Shown here piece by piece: positions 35,448 through 44,064 of a stretch of DNA of 64,000 nt; the stretch's first letter is position 1, and every line of letters starts with the position of its first letter. The DNA lies in assembly GCA_963839995.1 (NCBI GenBank), contig CAWIXH010000007.1:62001-126000 (forward strand), written 5' to 3'. The notes below the pieces were generated by a model that was not told where the DNA came from, did not search any database, and was given only the letters and a program-made list of their open reading frames with translations. A program made the position numbers and the translations under genes. This DNA is from CAWIUB01 sp963839995. Lineage in GTDB: Bacteria; Actinomycetota; Actinomycetes; Mycobacteriales; Jatrophihabitantaceae.

Positions 35448-35558
35448 CAGCGCCAGTAGCAGCTGCGGCGATGCGCGGCGACGTCGGCGCGTGTGCTGGC
35501 CGACACGCCGGCAATCCACCCGCAGCGCCACCGATGATGAATCTGACCGACGCCCGCG

Positions 35559-36961
35559 TCAGCTGACGCCGACTGCCTTCTCCAGGTCACCCAGCGCGTG
35601 GTCCAGGTGATCGAGCAGCCGCTGCAGGTGCGGCACGCTGCGCCGGCAGCCGGTCAGCCCGAACGCCATCTGCTCCGCGTAGCTGGTGCATGTGATGTTC
35701 AGCGCCTGACCGTCCACCGGGATGGACAGCGGGTACACGCCGTCGAGGCGAGCACCGTTCCAGTACAGCGGCACGCGCGAGCCCGGCACGTTCGAGATGA
35801 TCAGATTGAACGGCGGCCGGGCCATCCCGTGGATGTGCAGGAGCGGTTCGAGCGCCAACGGACTCATTCCGAGCGCCGACATCGCCAGGATCTGCGAGGT
35901 CGACATGCCCGAGAGCGCCTCCTTGCCTTCGGCCATGGACCGCTTGACGCTGGCCAGCCGATCAGTCGGATCGGCCAGGTGCGTGCCAAGGGTGCACATG
36001 ACCGCGCCGATCGCGTTGCCAACCTGCCGATGGCGATCGCGGGTGCGCAGCGCCACCGGCACCATCGCGATCAGCGACGAGTCGGGCAGGGCCTCCAGGC
36101 TCGTCAGGTATCGGCGCAGCGCCCCGGAGCACATCGCCAGCACCACGTCGTTCAGCGTGCCGCCGCTGCTCTTGGCTATTGCGCGCAGTCGCTCCACCGG
36201 CCAGGACTGTGCGGCGAACCGGCGCGCCCCCGTGATCGGAGCGTTGAAGATCGTCTTGGGTGCCGAGAAGGACAGCGACGTGGCCTGCTCGCGGATGCCA
36301 CGGTTGACCGTTCGGACGAGAGCGCCGGGCAGACCGACGGCCTCGCTGGCAAGACCCCGAGCGGCTCTCAGCACGCCGCCCGGACCGCCGAGCAGGTTGC
36401 CCCGCTCCTCCTCGCCCGTGGCAGGTGCCGCCTCGGTGCGGGCTGGCCGATTCGCCCAGGGCGGCGGCATCTCCCGGGCGTCTGGATCGGCTGACAGCAC
36501 CCGCTGCATCCAGCGCGCGGCGGCGACGCCGTCCATCACGGAGTGGTGCAGCTTCGAGTAGACCGCAAGCCGCCCGTCGGCGAGGCCCTCGATCAGGTGG
36601 TCTCCCAGAGCGGGCGGTGCCGGTCCAGCAGGCTGCTGTGCAGCCGCGAGCACAGCGCCAGCAACTCCAACACCCGGCCCGGACGGGGCAAGGCGTTATG
36701 CCGCACGTGATGCTCGATGTCGAATTGGGCGTCGTCCTCCCAGCCCCACTGACCGGCGGAGCTGATGGACCGACGGGCCCGCTTGCGGAACAGCGGTGCC
36801 ACGTCGGCTTCCGAAGACATGTCCAGGAAAAGGCGGCAGACGTCGTAGGCGTCGGCACCGTCCGGCGGCTCGAACAGCTGCAGGACGCCAACGTGCATGG
36901 GGTGTTCACGAGACTCGAGCACGAGAAACAGCGAGTCCGTAGGCGACATCGGGAGCAGCAT
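35559..36961 (-). pseudogene. Wax ester synthase/diacylglycerol acyltransferase (WS/DGAT) gene with a frameshift
   Basis: The first 120 residues (starting LPMSPTDSLFLVLESREHPMH at 36949-36961) and the rest (from HLIEGLADGR to the end) lie in two frames; they meet at about 36600, where WE-T-HLIEGL would be restored by one extra C. The active-site motif KLHHSVMDG is intact, as are NVPGS and the C-terminal WS/DGAT domain. The joined length (~465 residues) is normal for the family, which makes wax esters and triacylglycerol. It is either a recent inactivation or an assembly error; there is no other damage. Confidence 0.85.
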
Positions 36962-36974
36962 GGCGGGCCGATTC

Positions 36975-37904
36975 CTACGAGGTGGTGTGGACGGGCCCGT
37001 GTGCGTCCGCGCAGTGCTCGTCGGCCTCGCCCGCGACCGGCACGTGGTCCACCTGCAGCGTCACGTGGCGGATCTGGTGATCGGCGGCCAACGCGCGGCG
37101 CATCGCATCGCCGATGTCGTGGCAGTCGAGCTGCGACCGGACAAGCACGTGTGCCGACAACGCCGACTCCGCGGTGCCGATATCCCAGACGTGGAGGTCG
37201 TGCACCTGGGCCACCCCATCGATGTCGGCCAGCTCGGCACCGATGCGCTGCGGGTCGACGCCGGCGGGCGCCGCCTCGAGGAACACCCGCCCCGCGGCGC
37301 GCACCAGCCCGACGCCGGTGTACGCCATCAGCGCGGCGACGACGAGCGACGCCACCGCGTCTGCACGCGTCCAACCGGTCGCGAGGATCGCCACGCCGGC
37401 AGCGAACGTCGCCGAGAACGCCCACAGGTCGCTGAGCAGGTGCGCGACTGCGCCGCGGACGTTCAGGCTCGACCGGTTGGCTCGCATCGCGAGTGCGGTG
37501 GCCAGCACGTTGACCGCGATTCCGATCACCGCCACCACCGTCATGACTGCCCCGGACGTGTCGGGTGGGTTGGCCAGCCGGCGGACTGCCTCGACGGCGA
37601 ACCACGCCGCGAGCAGCAGCAGGGTAATGCCGTTCGCCTGACCGGCCAGGGCATCGACGCGCGCGAAGCCATAGGTGTACGCGCCGCGCGCCGGCCGTTC
37701 GGCGATCTTGGACGCCGCGACGGCCACCACGAGTGCCGCGACGTCGGTGAGCAGGTGCGCCGCGTCGGTGACGAGCGCGAGCGAATGGGCGAGCAGGCCC
37801 GCGACCACCTCACCGGCCATGAACGCCGCGATGACGGCGAGCGCCGCGACCAGCCAGCGCCGGTCGGCTGATCCCCCGCGTGTCGGCCCGTGCTCGTGAC
37901 TCAT
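36975..37904 (-). CDS. Cation diffusion facilitator (CDF) metal exporter
   Basis: 309 residues with six membrane segments. The metal-site residues are seen in ALVTDAAHLLTDVAAL (HxxxD in TM2) and in AHLLSDLWAFSATFA of TM5; a cytoplasmic C-terminal metallochaperone-like domain has HDLHVWDIGT. His-rich ends (SHEHGP, EHCADAHGPVH) may bind metal. It exports Zn, Co or similar ions. Its start overlaps the stop of an ArsR/SmtB-type metal sensor by four bases, a classic metal-resistance pair. Confidence 0.93.
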   Translation of the reverse strand: MSHEHGPTRGGSADRRWLVAALAVIAAFMAGEVVAGLLAHSLALVTDAAHLLTDVAALVVAVAASKIAERPARGAYTYGFARVDALAGQANGITLLLLAAWFAVEAVRRLANPPDTSGAVMTVVAVIGIAVNVLATALAMRANRSSLNVRGAVAHLLSDLWAFSATFAAGVAILATGWTRADAVASLVVAALMAYTGVGLVRAAGRVFLEAAPAGVDPQRIGAELADIDGVAQVHDLHVWDIGTAESALSAHVLVRSQLDCHDIGDAMRRALAADHQIRHVTLQVDHVPVAGEADEHCADAHGPVHTTS

Positions 37905-38251
37905 CCCGTCCGCTCCGGATGGACGATCGTGCTGTGCCCGGCATGCGCGAACGCAGTGTCGAGCAGCACCTGAACATGGGTGTCGGCCAGGCGGTAGAAC
38001 GCCATCCGCCCCGCACGGCGGACCTGCACGACGCGGTGCGCGCGCAGCAGGCGCAGTGCATGCGACGTCGCGGACTCGCTGAGCCCGGCCAGTTCGGCCA
38101 GATGTCCCACGCTCGCTTCCCCGGTCCGTAAGGCTGCCAGCAGCCGCAGCCGTCCCGGGTCGGACAGCAGGCCGAAGACGTCGGCGGCGTCGTCGATATC
38201 GCCGTCGGCCGGCTCGGCCGCCCGCGCCGCAATATCTGAACGACTGCTCAC
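37901..38251 (-). CDS. ArsR/SmtB-family metal-sensing repressor
   Basis: A 116-residue winged-helix protein: FGLLSDPGRLRLLAALRTGE, then VGHLAELAGLSESATSHALR and an RRAGRMAFYRLADTHV wing, ending DTAFAHAGHSTI with His residues in the C-terminal helix that could form the alpha5 metal site. GTG 38251 overlaps the trpS stop (GTGA). It is coupled to the CDF exporter, so it likely senses the same metal. Confidence 0.9.
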   Translation of the reverse strand: MSSRSDIAARAAEPADGDIDDAADVFGLLSDPGRLRLLAALRTGEASVGHLAELAGLSESATSHALRLLRAHRVVQVRRAGRMAFYRLADTHVQVLLDTAFAHAGHSTIVHPERTG

Positions 38252-39261
38252 ATGCTCATACTCGCAAGCACCGGGGCGGGCGTCAACTCGGCATAGTTCA
38301 TCCCCATCGCGGTGCGCACCTCGCCCAGCGTCGCGTCGGCGATGTCGCTTGCGGCGGTGGCGCCAGCCTGCAGGATGCGCTCCGCGTCCACCCGGCTGAC
38401 CGTCGCTCGGCGCTCCTGCATCGGTCGCAGGAATCCGGTGACCGCTGCGATCAGGGCCTCTTTCAACGCAGCCGCCCCTCCATTGCCGATCTGCGCGGCG
38501 ATCGATGCCGGTGGGTCGCCGCTGCACAGGCTGGCAAGAGTGAGGAGGTTGGCTACCTCGGGACGCCGATCGGGTTCGAACGTGATGTGCCGCTCGGAGT
38601 CGGTGCGGGCCGCGCGAACCTTCGCCGCCACGTCGTCCGGGCCATCTCGCAGCGCGATGCCGTTGTGCAGGCTCTTGCTCATCTTCCGGCCGTCCAGGCC
38701 GAGCAAGATCGGCACCTCCCCGAGCATCGGCTCGGGCACCGGGAACACAGCGCCGTAGCGCTCATTGAACCGGCGGGCGATCGAACGGGTCAGCTCCAGG
38801 TGGGGGAGCTGGTCGCGGCCGACCGGAACGAGATCTGCCTTGCAGAACAGGATGTCCGCGGCCTGGTGGACCGGATACGTCATCATCAGGCCGCTCACCG
38901 TCGAGCGGCCGGCCAGCCGGATCTCGTCCTTGATCGTGGGATTGCGGGACAGCTCCCCCGTCCCGACCAGCGACAGGAACGGCACCATCAGCTGGTGCAG
39001 CGCTGGCACAGCGCTGTGCGCGAAGATCGTGCTGCTCTGCGGATCCAGCCCGGACGCGACGTAGTCGAGGACGAGATCCAGGACGGTCGCGCGAAGGTCG
39101 CCGGGATGATCGCGGTCGGCGATCACCTGATAGTCGGCCACGACGACGAGCACGTCGTAACCGTTGGCCTGCAGCCGGACCCGGTTGGCCAGGGTGCCGA
39201 AGTAGTGGCCGAGGTGCAGGGCGCCGGTCGGCCGGTCGCCGGTCAGTACGCGAGTGGACAT
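38248..39261 (-). CDS. trpS: Tryptophanyl-tRNA synthetase
   Basis: A ~337-residue class Ic synthetase charging tRNA-Trp. Start MSTRVLTGDRPTGALHLGHY carries the HIGH-type motif (HLGH), GRKMSKS near residue 193 is the KMSKS loop, and DQLPHLELTRSIARRFN is typical. ATG 39261 is selected; the longer frame upstream runs into the leader. A 150-base leader with a tandem-Trp peptide and alternative hairpins precedes it, so expression is probably tuned by Trp-tRNA level. The trpS stop overlaps arsR, linking a housekeeping gene with a metal-resistance pair. Confidence 0.95.
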   Translation of the reverse strand: MSTRVLTGDRPTGALHLGHYFGTLANRVRLQANGYDVLVVVADYQVIADRDHPGDLRATVLDLVLDYVASGLDPQSSTIFAHSAVPALHQLMVPFLSLVGTGELSRNPTIKDEIRLAGRSTVSGLMMTYPVHQAADILFCKADLVPVGRDQLPHLELTRSIARRFNERYGAVFPVPEPMLGEVPILLGLDGRKMSKSLHNGIALRDGPDDVAAKVRAARTDSERHITFEPDRRPEVANLLTLASLCSGDPPASIAAQIGNGGAAALKEALIAAVTGFLRPMQERRATVSRVDAERILQAGATAASDIADATLGEVRTAMGMNYAELTPAPVLASMSM

Positions 39262-39317
39262 GTGAGGCTCCAGGAATCGACGAGGCGGCATCCACGCCAG
39301 GAGCGCACACGAGTAAC

Positions 39318-39386
39318 GGCTGTCCCGACGAGGACGGCCGCGAGGGTGGGATGTGCAGCGCGGGATTGCCGTCCTATGCGGACGGC
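39318..39386 (-). promoter_or_regulatory. trpS attenuator: mutually exclusive hairpins
   Basis: On the transcript, GCCGUCC (39386-39380, just after the Trp codons) pairs with GGACGGC (39374-39368). The same GGACGGC can instead pair with a second GCCGUCC (39338-39332), which otherwise forms a hairpin with GGACAGCC (39325-39318, one C-A mismatch). These correspond to segments 1 to 4 of a classical attenuator. No U-run follows segment 4, so termination efficiency is uncertain. Confidence 0.7.
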
Positions 39387-39412
39387 CACCACTGTGTGCT
39401 GCGGCGGATCAC
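39374..39412 (-). CDS. trpS leader peptide with tandem Trp codons
   Basis: A 12-codon frame, GTG start and TAG stop, reads (M)IRRSTQWWPSA. Two adjacent Trp codons in so short a peptide upstream of a Trp-tRNA synthetase is the hallmark of ribosome-mediated attenuation. A TAAACT -10 box lies seven bases before the GTG, so the transcript probably begins at the start codon (leaderless). No other reading of the region is needed. Confidence 0.75.
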   Translation of the reverse strand: MIRRSTQWWPSA

Positions 39413-39425
39413 GGTGCTCAGTTTA

Positions 39426-40859
39426 CTACCAACTGCTGTAGAGGGGGCGTCCCTCGGCGTATCCGGACGTGCTCTGGATGCCCACCCGAGCACGCTCGGC
39501 GAACTGCTCCAGGTCGGCGGCGCCGGCGTACGCGCAGGACGAACGCACCCCCGCCACGATGAAGTCGATCAGGTCCTCGACGCCCGGCCGGGCGGGATCG
39601 AGGTACATGCGTCCGGTCGATATGCCCTCCTCGAACAACGCCTTGCGGGCCCGGTCGAACGCCCCCTCACCGGTCGTGCGACTCGCCACGGCGCGGGCCG
39701 AGGCCATGCCGAAGCTCTCCTTGTACAGCCGGCCGTCCGGAGCCCGCTGCAGGTCGCCGGGGGACTCGTGGGTGCCGGCGAACCACGACCCGATCATGAC
39801 CGACGACGCACCAGCGGCCAGGGCGAGCGCGACGTCACGCGGGTGGCGCACTCCCCCGTCGGCCCACACGTGCTTGCCGATGTCCCGGGCGGCGGCGGCA
39901 CACTCCAGAACGGCGGAGAACTGCGGACGGCCGACCCCGGTCATCATCCGGGTGGTGCACATCGCGCCCGGGCCCACGCCGACCTTGACGATGTCCGCGC
40001 CGGCCGCGACCAGGTCACGGACCCCGTCCGCCGAGACCACGTTGCCCGCAACGACAGGCACCCGCGGAGATTGCTTGCGGACCTCGGTGAGCGCATCGAG
40101 CATCCGCTGCTGGTGCCCGTGCGCGGTATCGACGACGAGCACGTCCACGCCCGCCGCAAGCAGCGCCGCCGCCTTGCCGCCGACGTCGCCGTTCACGCCG
40201 AGGGCGGCGCCCACGCGCAGCCGCCCGTTCGCGTCGAGCGCCGGCTCGTACAGCGCCGACCGCAGCGCTGCCGTCCTCGATAGCACGCCGACCAGCCGGC
40301 CGCGGTCGTCGATCACCGCTGCCAGTCGACGGTGCGAGTCGTCGAGCAACTCAAACACACCACGCGCGTCGACCCTGTCCGGCACGGTGAGCACCGGACT
40401 CGACATCACCCGGTGCAGCTGCGCGAAGCGGTCCACGCCCACGCAGTCGGCGTCGGTGACCACGCCCACCGGCTTGTCCTCGTGCACGACCATGACGGCA
40501 CCCGTCGCCCGTTTCGGCAACAGCGCCAGCGCGTCACCGACCGTGCTGTGCCGGGACAGCGTCAACGGGGTCTCGTACACCAGATGACGCGACTTCACCC
40601 AGGAGACCACCTCGGCGACCACCTCGACCGGGATGTCCTGCGGCAGGATCGCGATGCCGCCCCGCCGAGCCACCGTCTCGGCCATCCGTCGGCCGGCCAC
40701 CGCAGTCATGTTGGCGACCACGATCGGGATCGTGGTGCCCGTACCGTCAGATGTGGACAGGTCGACGTCGAACCGCGAGCCCACGTCCGAGCGAGCCGGC
40801 ACCATGAACACGTCGTCGTAGGTGAGCTCGAACGGCGGGATCGGGTCGATAAAGCGCAC
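39426..40859 (-). CDS. guaB1: GuaB1-family IMP dehydrogenase/GMP reductase-related protein
   Basis: A 477-residue IMPDH/GMPR TIM-barrel. The start FELTYDDVFMVP and the catalytic loop GPGAMCTTRMMTGVG (Cys301) are clear; a pair of CBS modules is inserted at about 90-205 (HSTVGDALALLP, VMSSPVLTVPDRVDARG). This combination matches mycobacterial GuaB1, reported to act as a GMP reductase in purine salvage. GTG 40859 follows a TACGAT box by five bases, so it may be leaderless. The trpS promoter lies at its 3' end. Confidence 0.92.
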   Translation of the reverse strand: MRFIDPIPPFELTYDDVFMVPARSDVGSRFDVDLSTSDGTGTTIPIVVANMTAVAGRRMAETVARRGGIAILPQDIPVEVVAEVVSWVKSRHLVYETPLTLSRHSTVGDALALLPKRATGAVMVVHEDKPVGVVTDADCVGVDRFAQLHRVMSSPVLTVPDRVDARGVFELLDDSHRRLAAVIDDRGRLVGVLSRTAALRSALYEPALDANGRLRVGAALGVNGDVGGKAAALLAAGVDVLVVDTAHGHQQRMLDALTEVRKQSPRVPVVAGNVVSADGVRDLVAAGADIVKVGVGPGAMCTTRMMTGVGRPQFSAVLECAAAARDIGKHVWADGGVRHPRDVALALAAGASSVMIGSWFAGTHESPGDLQRAPDGRLYKESFGMASARAVASRTTGEGAFDRARKALFEEGISTGRMYLDPARPGVEDLIDFIVAGVRSSCAYAGAADLEQFAERARVGIQSTSGYAEGRPLYSSW

Positions 40860-40881
40860 GAGTCATCGTATAGACCTCTCG

Positions 40882-40928
40882 ACGTTGGGAGTATGTGATC
40901 CAGGCCGTGACTCAAATACTCCCGACGT
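40882..40928. promoter_or_regulatory. Long inverted repeat between guaB1 and the HAD gene
   Basis: ACGTTGGGAGTAT (40882-40894) and ATACTCCCGACGT (40916-40928) are inverted copies of 13 bp with one mismatch around 21 bases, in the 100-base gap between divergent genes. It lies just upstream of guaB1's -10 box. It looks like a paired operator rather than a terminator. Confidence 0.6.
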
Positions 40929-40959
40929 GCGGAGAAGGGGGGTCGGTACCGTTCGCCGG

Positions 40960-41430
40960 GTGAGCATCGCCGTGTTCGACGTCGACGGTGTCGTCGCTGA
41001 CGTCCGTCACCGGTTGCACCACATCGAGCGGCGCCCGAAGAACTGGACCACCTTCTTCCTCGCGGCCAAGGACGACCCGCCCCTACCGCAGGGGCTGGCA
41101 CTCGCCGCCGACCTGGCCAGGCACCACGAGATTGTCTGGCTCACCGGACGCCCGAACTGGCTGCGCGGCACCACCGAGAGCTGGCTACAGTCGCACGACT
41201 TGCCCGGTGCCGAGGTGCATATGCGCGGCGACGGCGACCGCCGTCCGGCACGGTTCTACAAGCTGTCGGCCCTCGCCCGACTCGCCCCTCGCTCGATCGC
41301 GGCCTTCATCGACGACGACGCCGAGGTCGTTGAGGCGGCGACGGCCGCCGGATACCCGGCGGTGCTCGCCGACTGGCTGCCGCAAGCGCCGGTGCTGCAC
41401 GACGCCCAGGACCGCCTGGGCCGCTCGTAG
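40960..41430 (+). CDS. HAD-like hydrolase (small, polynucleotide-phosphatase type)
   Basis: ~156 residues. The HAD nucleophile motif is at the N-terminus (VSIAVFDVDGVVADVRHR), motif II is the Thr of IVWLTGRPNW, a Lys follows (RFYKLSALARL), and motif III is AFIDDDAEVVEAA. The lack of a large cap and the WLTGRP element resemble PNKP-like or nucleotidase subgroups. GTG 40960 is chosen since the family starts there. It is divergent from guaB1 across a strong inverted repeat. Confidence 0.8.
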   Translation: MSIAVFDVDGVVADVRHRLHHIERRPKNWTTFFLAAKDDPPLPQGLALAADLARHHEIVWLTGRPNWLRGTTESWLQSHDLPGAEVHMRGDGDRRPARFYKLSALARLAPRSIAAFIDDDAEVVEAATAAGYPAVLADWLPQAPVLHDAQDRLGRS

Positions 41431-41644
41431 TGTCCGTGTGAGCGCGAGGCCAGCGCCGCAGCAACGATTTTCCGCTGCGCCGATCGGAGATTATGTCGTG
41501 CGCGACAACAATTCCGCCTGATATATTGTGATTCGCGAAGAAAAACTAGTCGATTCTTGGCGCGTCGTGGGTGGAAGATTCGGCAAACGCGGAGCACACT
41601 TGTGTTCGCAACCTAACCGCAAGCGATTACGGGGAACCACCCAG

Positions 41645-41890
41645 ATGATCACCGAAGCACCATCGGCAGCCGCGGCGCGCACCTGCCAGCACAATCCGCC
41701 ATGCCCATCGGCGGACGCGCCTGACCGCGACGCTGCGCACGTCCTCGTGGCCCACCCGGAGCAAGGCTGGAGCCTGCTCTGCAACGGCGTGGTGCTGTTC
41801 GAGGACACCGGCGAGCTGCTTCCAGATGGGCAGAGCATCGCCGCCCGGCGCCGCGAGCTACTGGCCGCGGCCGCGCACCGCAAGTCCTGA
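41645..41890 (+). CDS. DUF5999 small actinobacterial protein
   Basis: 81 residues. The core CQHNPPCPSADAPDRDAAHV, then HPEQGWSLLCNGVVLFEDTG and ELLPDGQ, is the conserved pattern of DUF5999, widespread in actinomycetes. Two Cys in CQHxPxC could bind metal with a later Cys. ATG 41645 fits the family; an upstream in-frame start adds unrelated sequence. It is followed by a strong terminator. Function unknown. Confidence 0.85.
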   Translation: MITEAPSAAAARTCQHNPPCPSADAPDRDAAHVLVAHPEQGWSLLCNGVVLFEDTGELLPDGQSIAARRRELLAAAAHRKS

Positions 41891-41901
41891 CGATCAGCCG
41901 C

Positions 41902-41932
41902 CGACGACTACGCCCCGCCCGGGTAGTCGTCG
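41902..41932. terminator. Hairpin terminator after the DUF5999 gene
   Basis: A perfect 10-bp stem CGACGACTAC/GTAGTCGTCG with an 11-base C-rich loop begins 12 bases after the stop. No U-run follows, as is usual for this lineage. Confidence 0.75.
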
Positions 41933-41996
41933 AGTTCCGCCTGACCAGAGCGGTGTGACACCGCATGGCAAACCGCCGAAGGCCATGTTGTGACTC

Positions 41997-42374
41997 GTGC
42001 GGAGCCTCGGAGCGGGGAAGGCCCGGCAGTTCCGCCGGTGGCTGCGCCGACTACGGCGCCAGATCCGCCGGGCGCCGGAGTTCCTCGACTACCGGGTCCA
42101 CCCACCGACCCACCACGGGCCGACCGCACGCACGGATCTGCCTCCGCGCCGACAGGCAAGATGGACCGGCGCGGCCCTGTGGATCGTATGGCGCGTCCCC
42201 GCTAGCCGACACCTGGACCTGTCCTTCTCCGCAAACGGCTACCTAACCGGCGTCGGCGTCGAGGGCGTGGCCGCGCTCGGCGAGACGGCGACGGCACTCG
42301 GCGAAACACCAGCCGAGGCGGCCACGGGCATCGACTCGTACACGGGGATCCAAAGCGGACTGGCGTCAGCGTGA
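41997..42374 (+). CDS. Hypothetical protein
   Basis: 125 codons from a GTG, with an Arg-rich first third (RQFRRWLRRLRRQIRR), a Trp-containing middle (LWIVWRVPASRHLDLSF) and an Ala/Gly-rich end. I recognise no family. Amino-acid use is not typical of a shadow frame in the last two thirds, so a real or decayed gene is possible. Low confidence. Confidence 0.3.
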   Translation: MRSLGAGKARQFRRWLRRLRRQIRRAPEFLDYRVHPPTHHGPTARTDLPPRRQARWTGAALWIVWRVPASRHLDLSFSANGYLTGVGVEGVAALGETATALGETPAEAATGIDSYTGIQSGLASA

Positions 42375-42658
42375 CGGGGGCCCTCGTTGTCCAGCGCCGC
42401 GGTGATTAAGGCGTGCCGTCGCAGGTGGGCTGAATCTTCTTGTTGAGCGACCGCTCACACACCACGGTCGGTGCAATCGCACGATCTCGCCGCCATCCAA
42501 CGCTCATGCGGCATCGCCGAACGAACATAACGACACCGCACACAGCCGCCGAGGTCCTCAGAACCTTGGGAGTATTCGGCGCTCGCGGTGGTCCGAGTGA
42601 TCACCTTGCGTGTTCGCGTTGTCCGCTGAGGTCAGGCGAGTCCTACGCTCGTGGTAGG

Positions 42659-43624
42659 TCATCCGGTCTTGGTCAGCGGCCGGGGGGGGCCGCAGCACTT
42701 CTTGTACTTGACGGCGCTGCCGCACCAGCATGGCGCGTTGCGGCCCGGTGGCCAGGCGAGCAGGTTGCCGAGGCCTGCCTGCTCCGCCAGGTAGCCTCGG
42801 CGCGTCGCAGCGTCCTCGACCGAGCCACCGGTGCGCTCGGCGTAGTCGTGCAGCGCGTCGACCCGCAGGTGGACCAACACGATCTTGGACGGCCCGCGCA
42901 GTACCGTGTCACGCAACTGCGATTCCAGGCGGGCGCGGTACTGCTCGTGGCTCGTCGCCTCGTCGAGCAGGTGCGGCCAGCGCTGCTTCGCGACCGCGAA
43001 GTCTCGCTCGGGCCAGGTGAGGATCCGGATGGCTTTCGCAGCGCCGATGCGCGGGTCGGCCCACGCCTCGTCCGTCGACGGGAAGGCCGCGCCGCCCGCG
43101 AGCGACCGACGAGCCGGCGGCTCCCAGGGGCCGTCCTCCAGGTCGTCCGGTGCGTAGCCCAGACGCACGCGCAGCTCGTGGCGCTGCCACAAGACGCCGT
43201 AGGCCGGCGACATCCAGCCGAACTCGCCCCGCGCCGCAGCGCACTGCTCGTGCGTCAATCGCGACGCCGCCATGGTGAACCAGCGCAGCGCGCCCTGCTC
43301 ATCACCACGCTCGGCGAGCAGCTCGGCTGCCATCGCGTACGCGTCGTGCTCGCGCTCGCGGGAGTCCTTGATCGCGTCGAGCTCAGCCATGGCGAGATCC
43401 GCGCGGCCCGCGTCGAAGTGGATCTCGGCGAGCTGCACCCGCGCCATCGATCCGTCGAATCCGCCCGCAGCCGTCAACGTGCGCAGCCAGCCGAGGGCGA
43501 CCTCGTCGTCGCCCGCCCGGCGCAGCTCGTCCACGATCTCGAAGACGATCTCGGCCCGGTCGTCCGGGTACCTGTCCAGTTCCTCGATGAGCGCCGGGAC
43601 CCGCCCGGCCGTCGTCGCCGTCAT
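42659..43624 (-). CDS. SEC-C motif protein with TPR-like repeats
   Basis: ~321 residues. The C-terminus NAPCWCGSAVKYKKCCG is the zinc-binding SEC-C motif, also found at the end of SecA. The N-terminal half (ALIEELDRYPDDRAEIVFEI, ALGWLRTLTAAGG, RVQLAEIHFDAGRADLAMAEL) is helical and TPR-like, with a Trp-rich middle. The ATG at 43624 is used; the upstream extension is unrelated. Similar stand-alone SEC-C/TPR proteins are of unknown function, perhaps adaptors. The gene is bracketed by copies of a 17-bp direct repeat. Confidence 0.8.
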   Translation of the reverse strand: MTATTAGRVPALIEELDRYPDDRAEIVFEIVDELRRAGDDEVALGWLRTLTAAGGFDGSMARVQLAEIHFDAGRADLAMAELDAIKDSREREHDAYAMAAELLAERGDEQGALRWFTMAASRLTHEQCAAARGEFGWMSPAYGVLWQRHELRVRLGYAPDDLEDGPWEPPARRSLAGGAAFPSTDEAWADPRIGAAKAIRILTWPERDFAVAKQRWPHLLDEATSHEQYRARLESQLRDTVLRGPSKIVLVHLRVDALHDYAERTGGSVEDAATRRGYLAEQAGLGNLLAWPPGRNAPCWCGSAVKYKKCCGPPRPLTKTG

Positions 43625-44064
43625 ACCGCCATGCTCGCAGCGGCGAATCCTCATCGGAGGCATCTCGCTCGGCGCGTCCTGGTACCGGACACCGACGCGG
43701 GCCATCCGTCGTCGCGCCGTCGGCCACCTGATCCGAACCAGGCGACGCGCGCACCGAAAGCTGCGAGCGACGGCATCGGCTTGGAATGGCGCGACCAGCG
43801 ACCCGAAGGCTGACACATCATCGACTCGGCAGAGGCCCCCGGGCTAGGAACATGACAACGCCACCGGCCATCCTCTGGACCGCCGAACGACGCGCTGGAT
43901 TCGGCGCTCGCGGTGATCCGCGCGATGACCGAGCGTGATGACGTCGACCGTGGACGTGACGCTGGTTCTACGGTTGATCACATTTCGTAGGTGACTGGGC
44001 GGGCGCACCTGGCCGTAGCGGGTCGATGCCGAGCGGGCATCCGCTGGGCTCGGTTGAGACCGGA
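43625..44064. other. Intergenic stretch, no gene seen
   Basis: 440 bases between two reverse-strand genes. Apart from one copy of a 17-bp direct repeat (43899-43915; other copy 42574-42590) I see no coding signal or hairpin of note. Confidence 0.5.

Noticed and set aside
34947..35531. Long N-terminal extension of the exporter TetR
   Set aside because: It would run through the palindromic operator and the decayed methyltransferase; the TetR fold starts at GTG 34946.
42440..43813. 457-codon forward frame opposite the SEC-C gene
   Set aside because: Reverse strand encodes a recognisable SEC-C protein; the forward frame has no domain.
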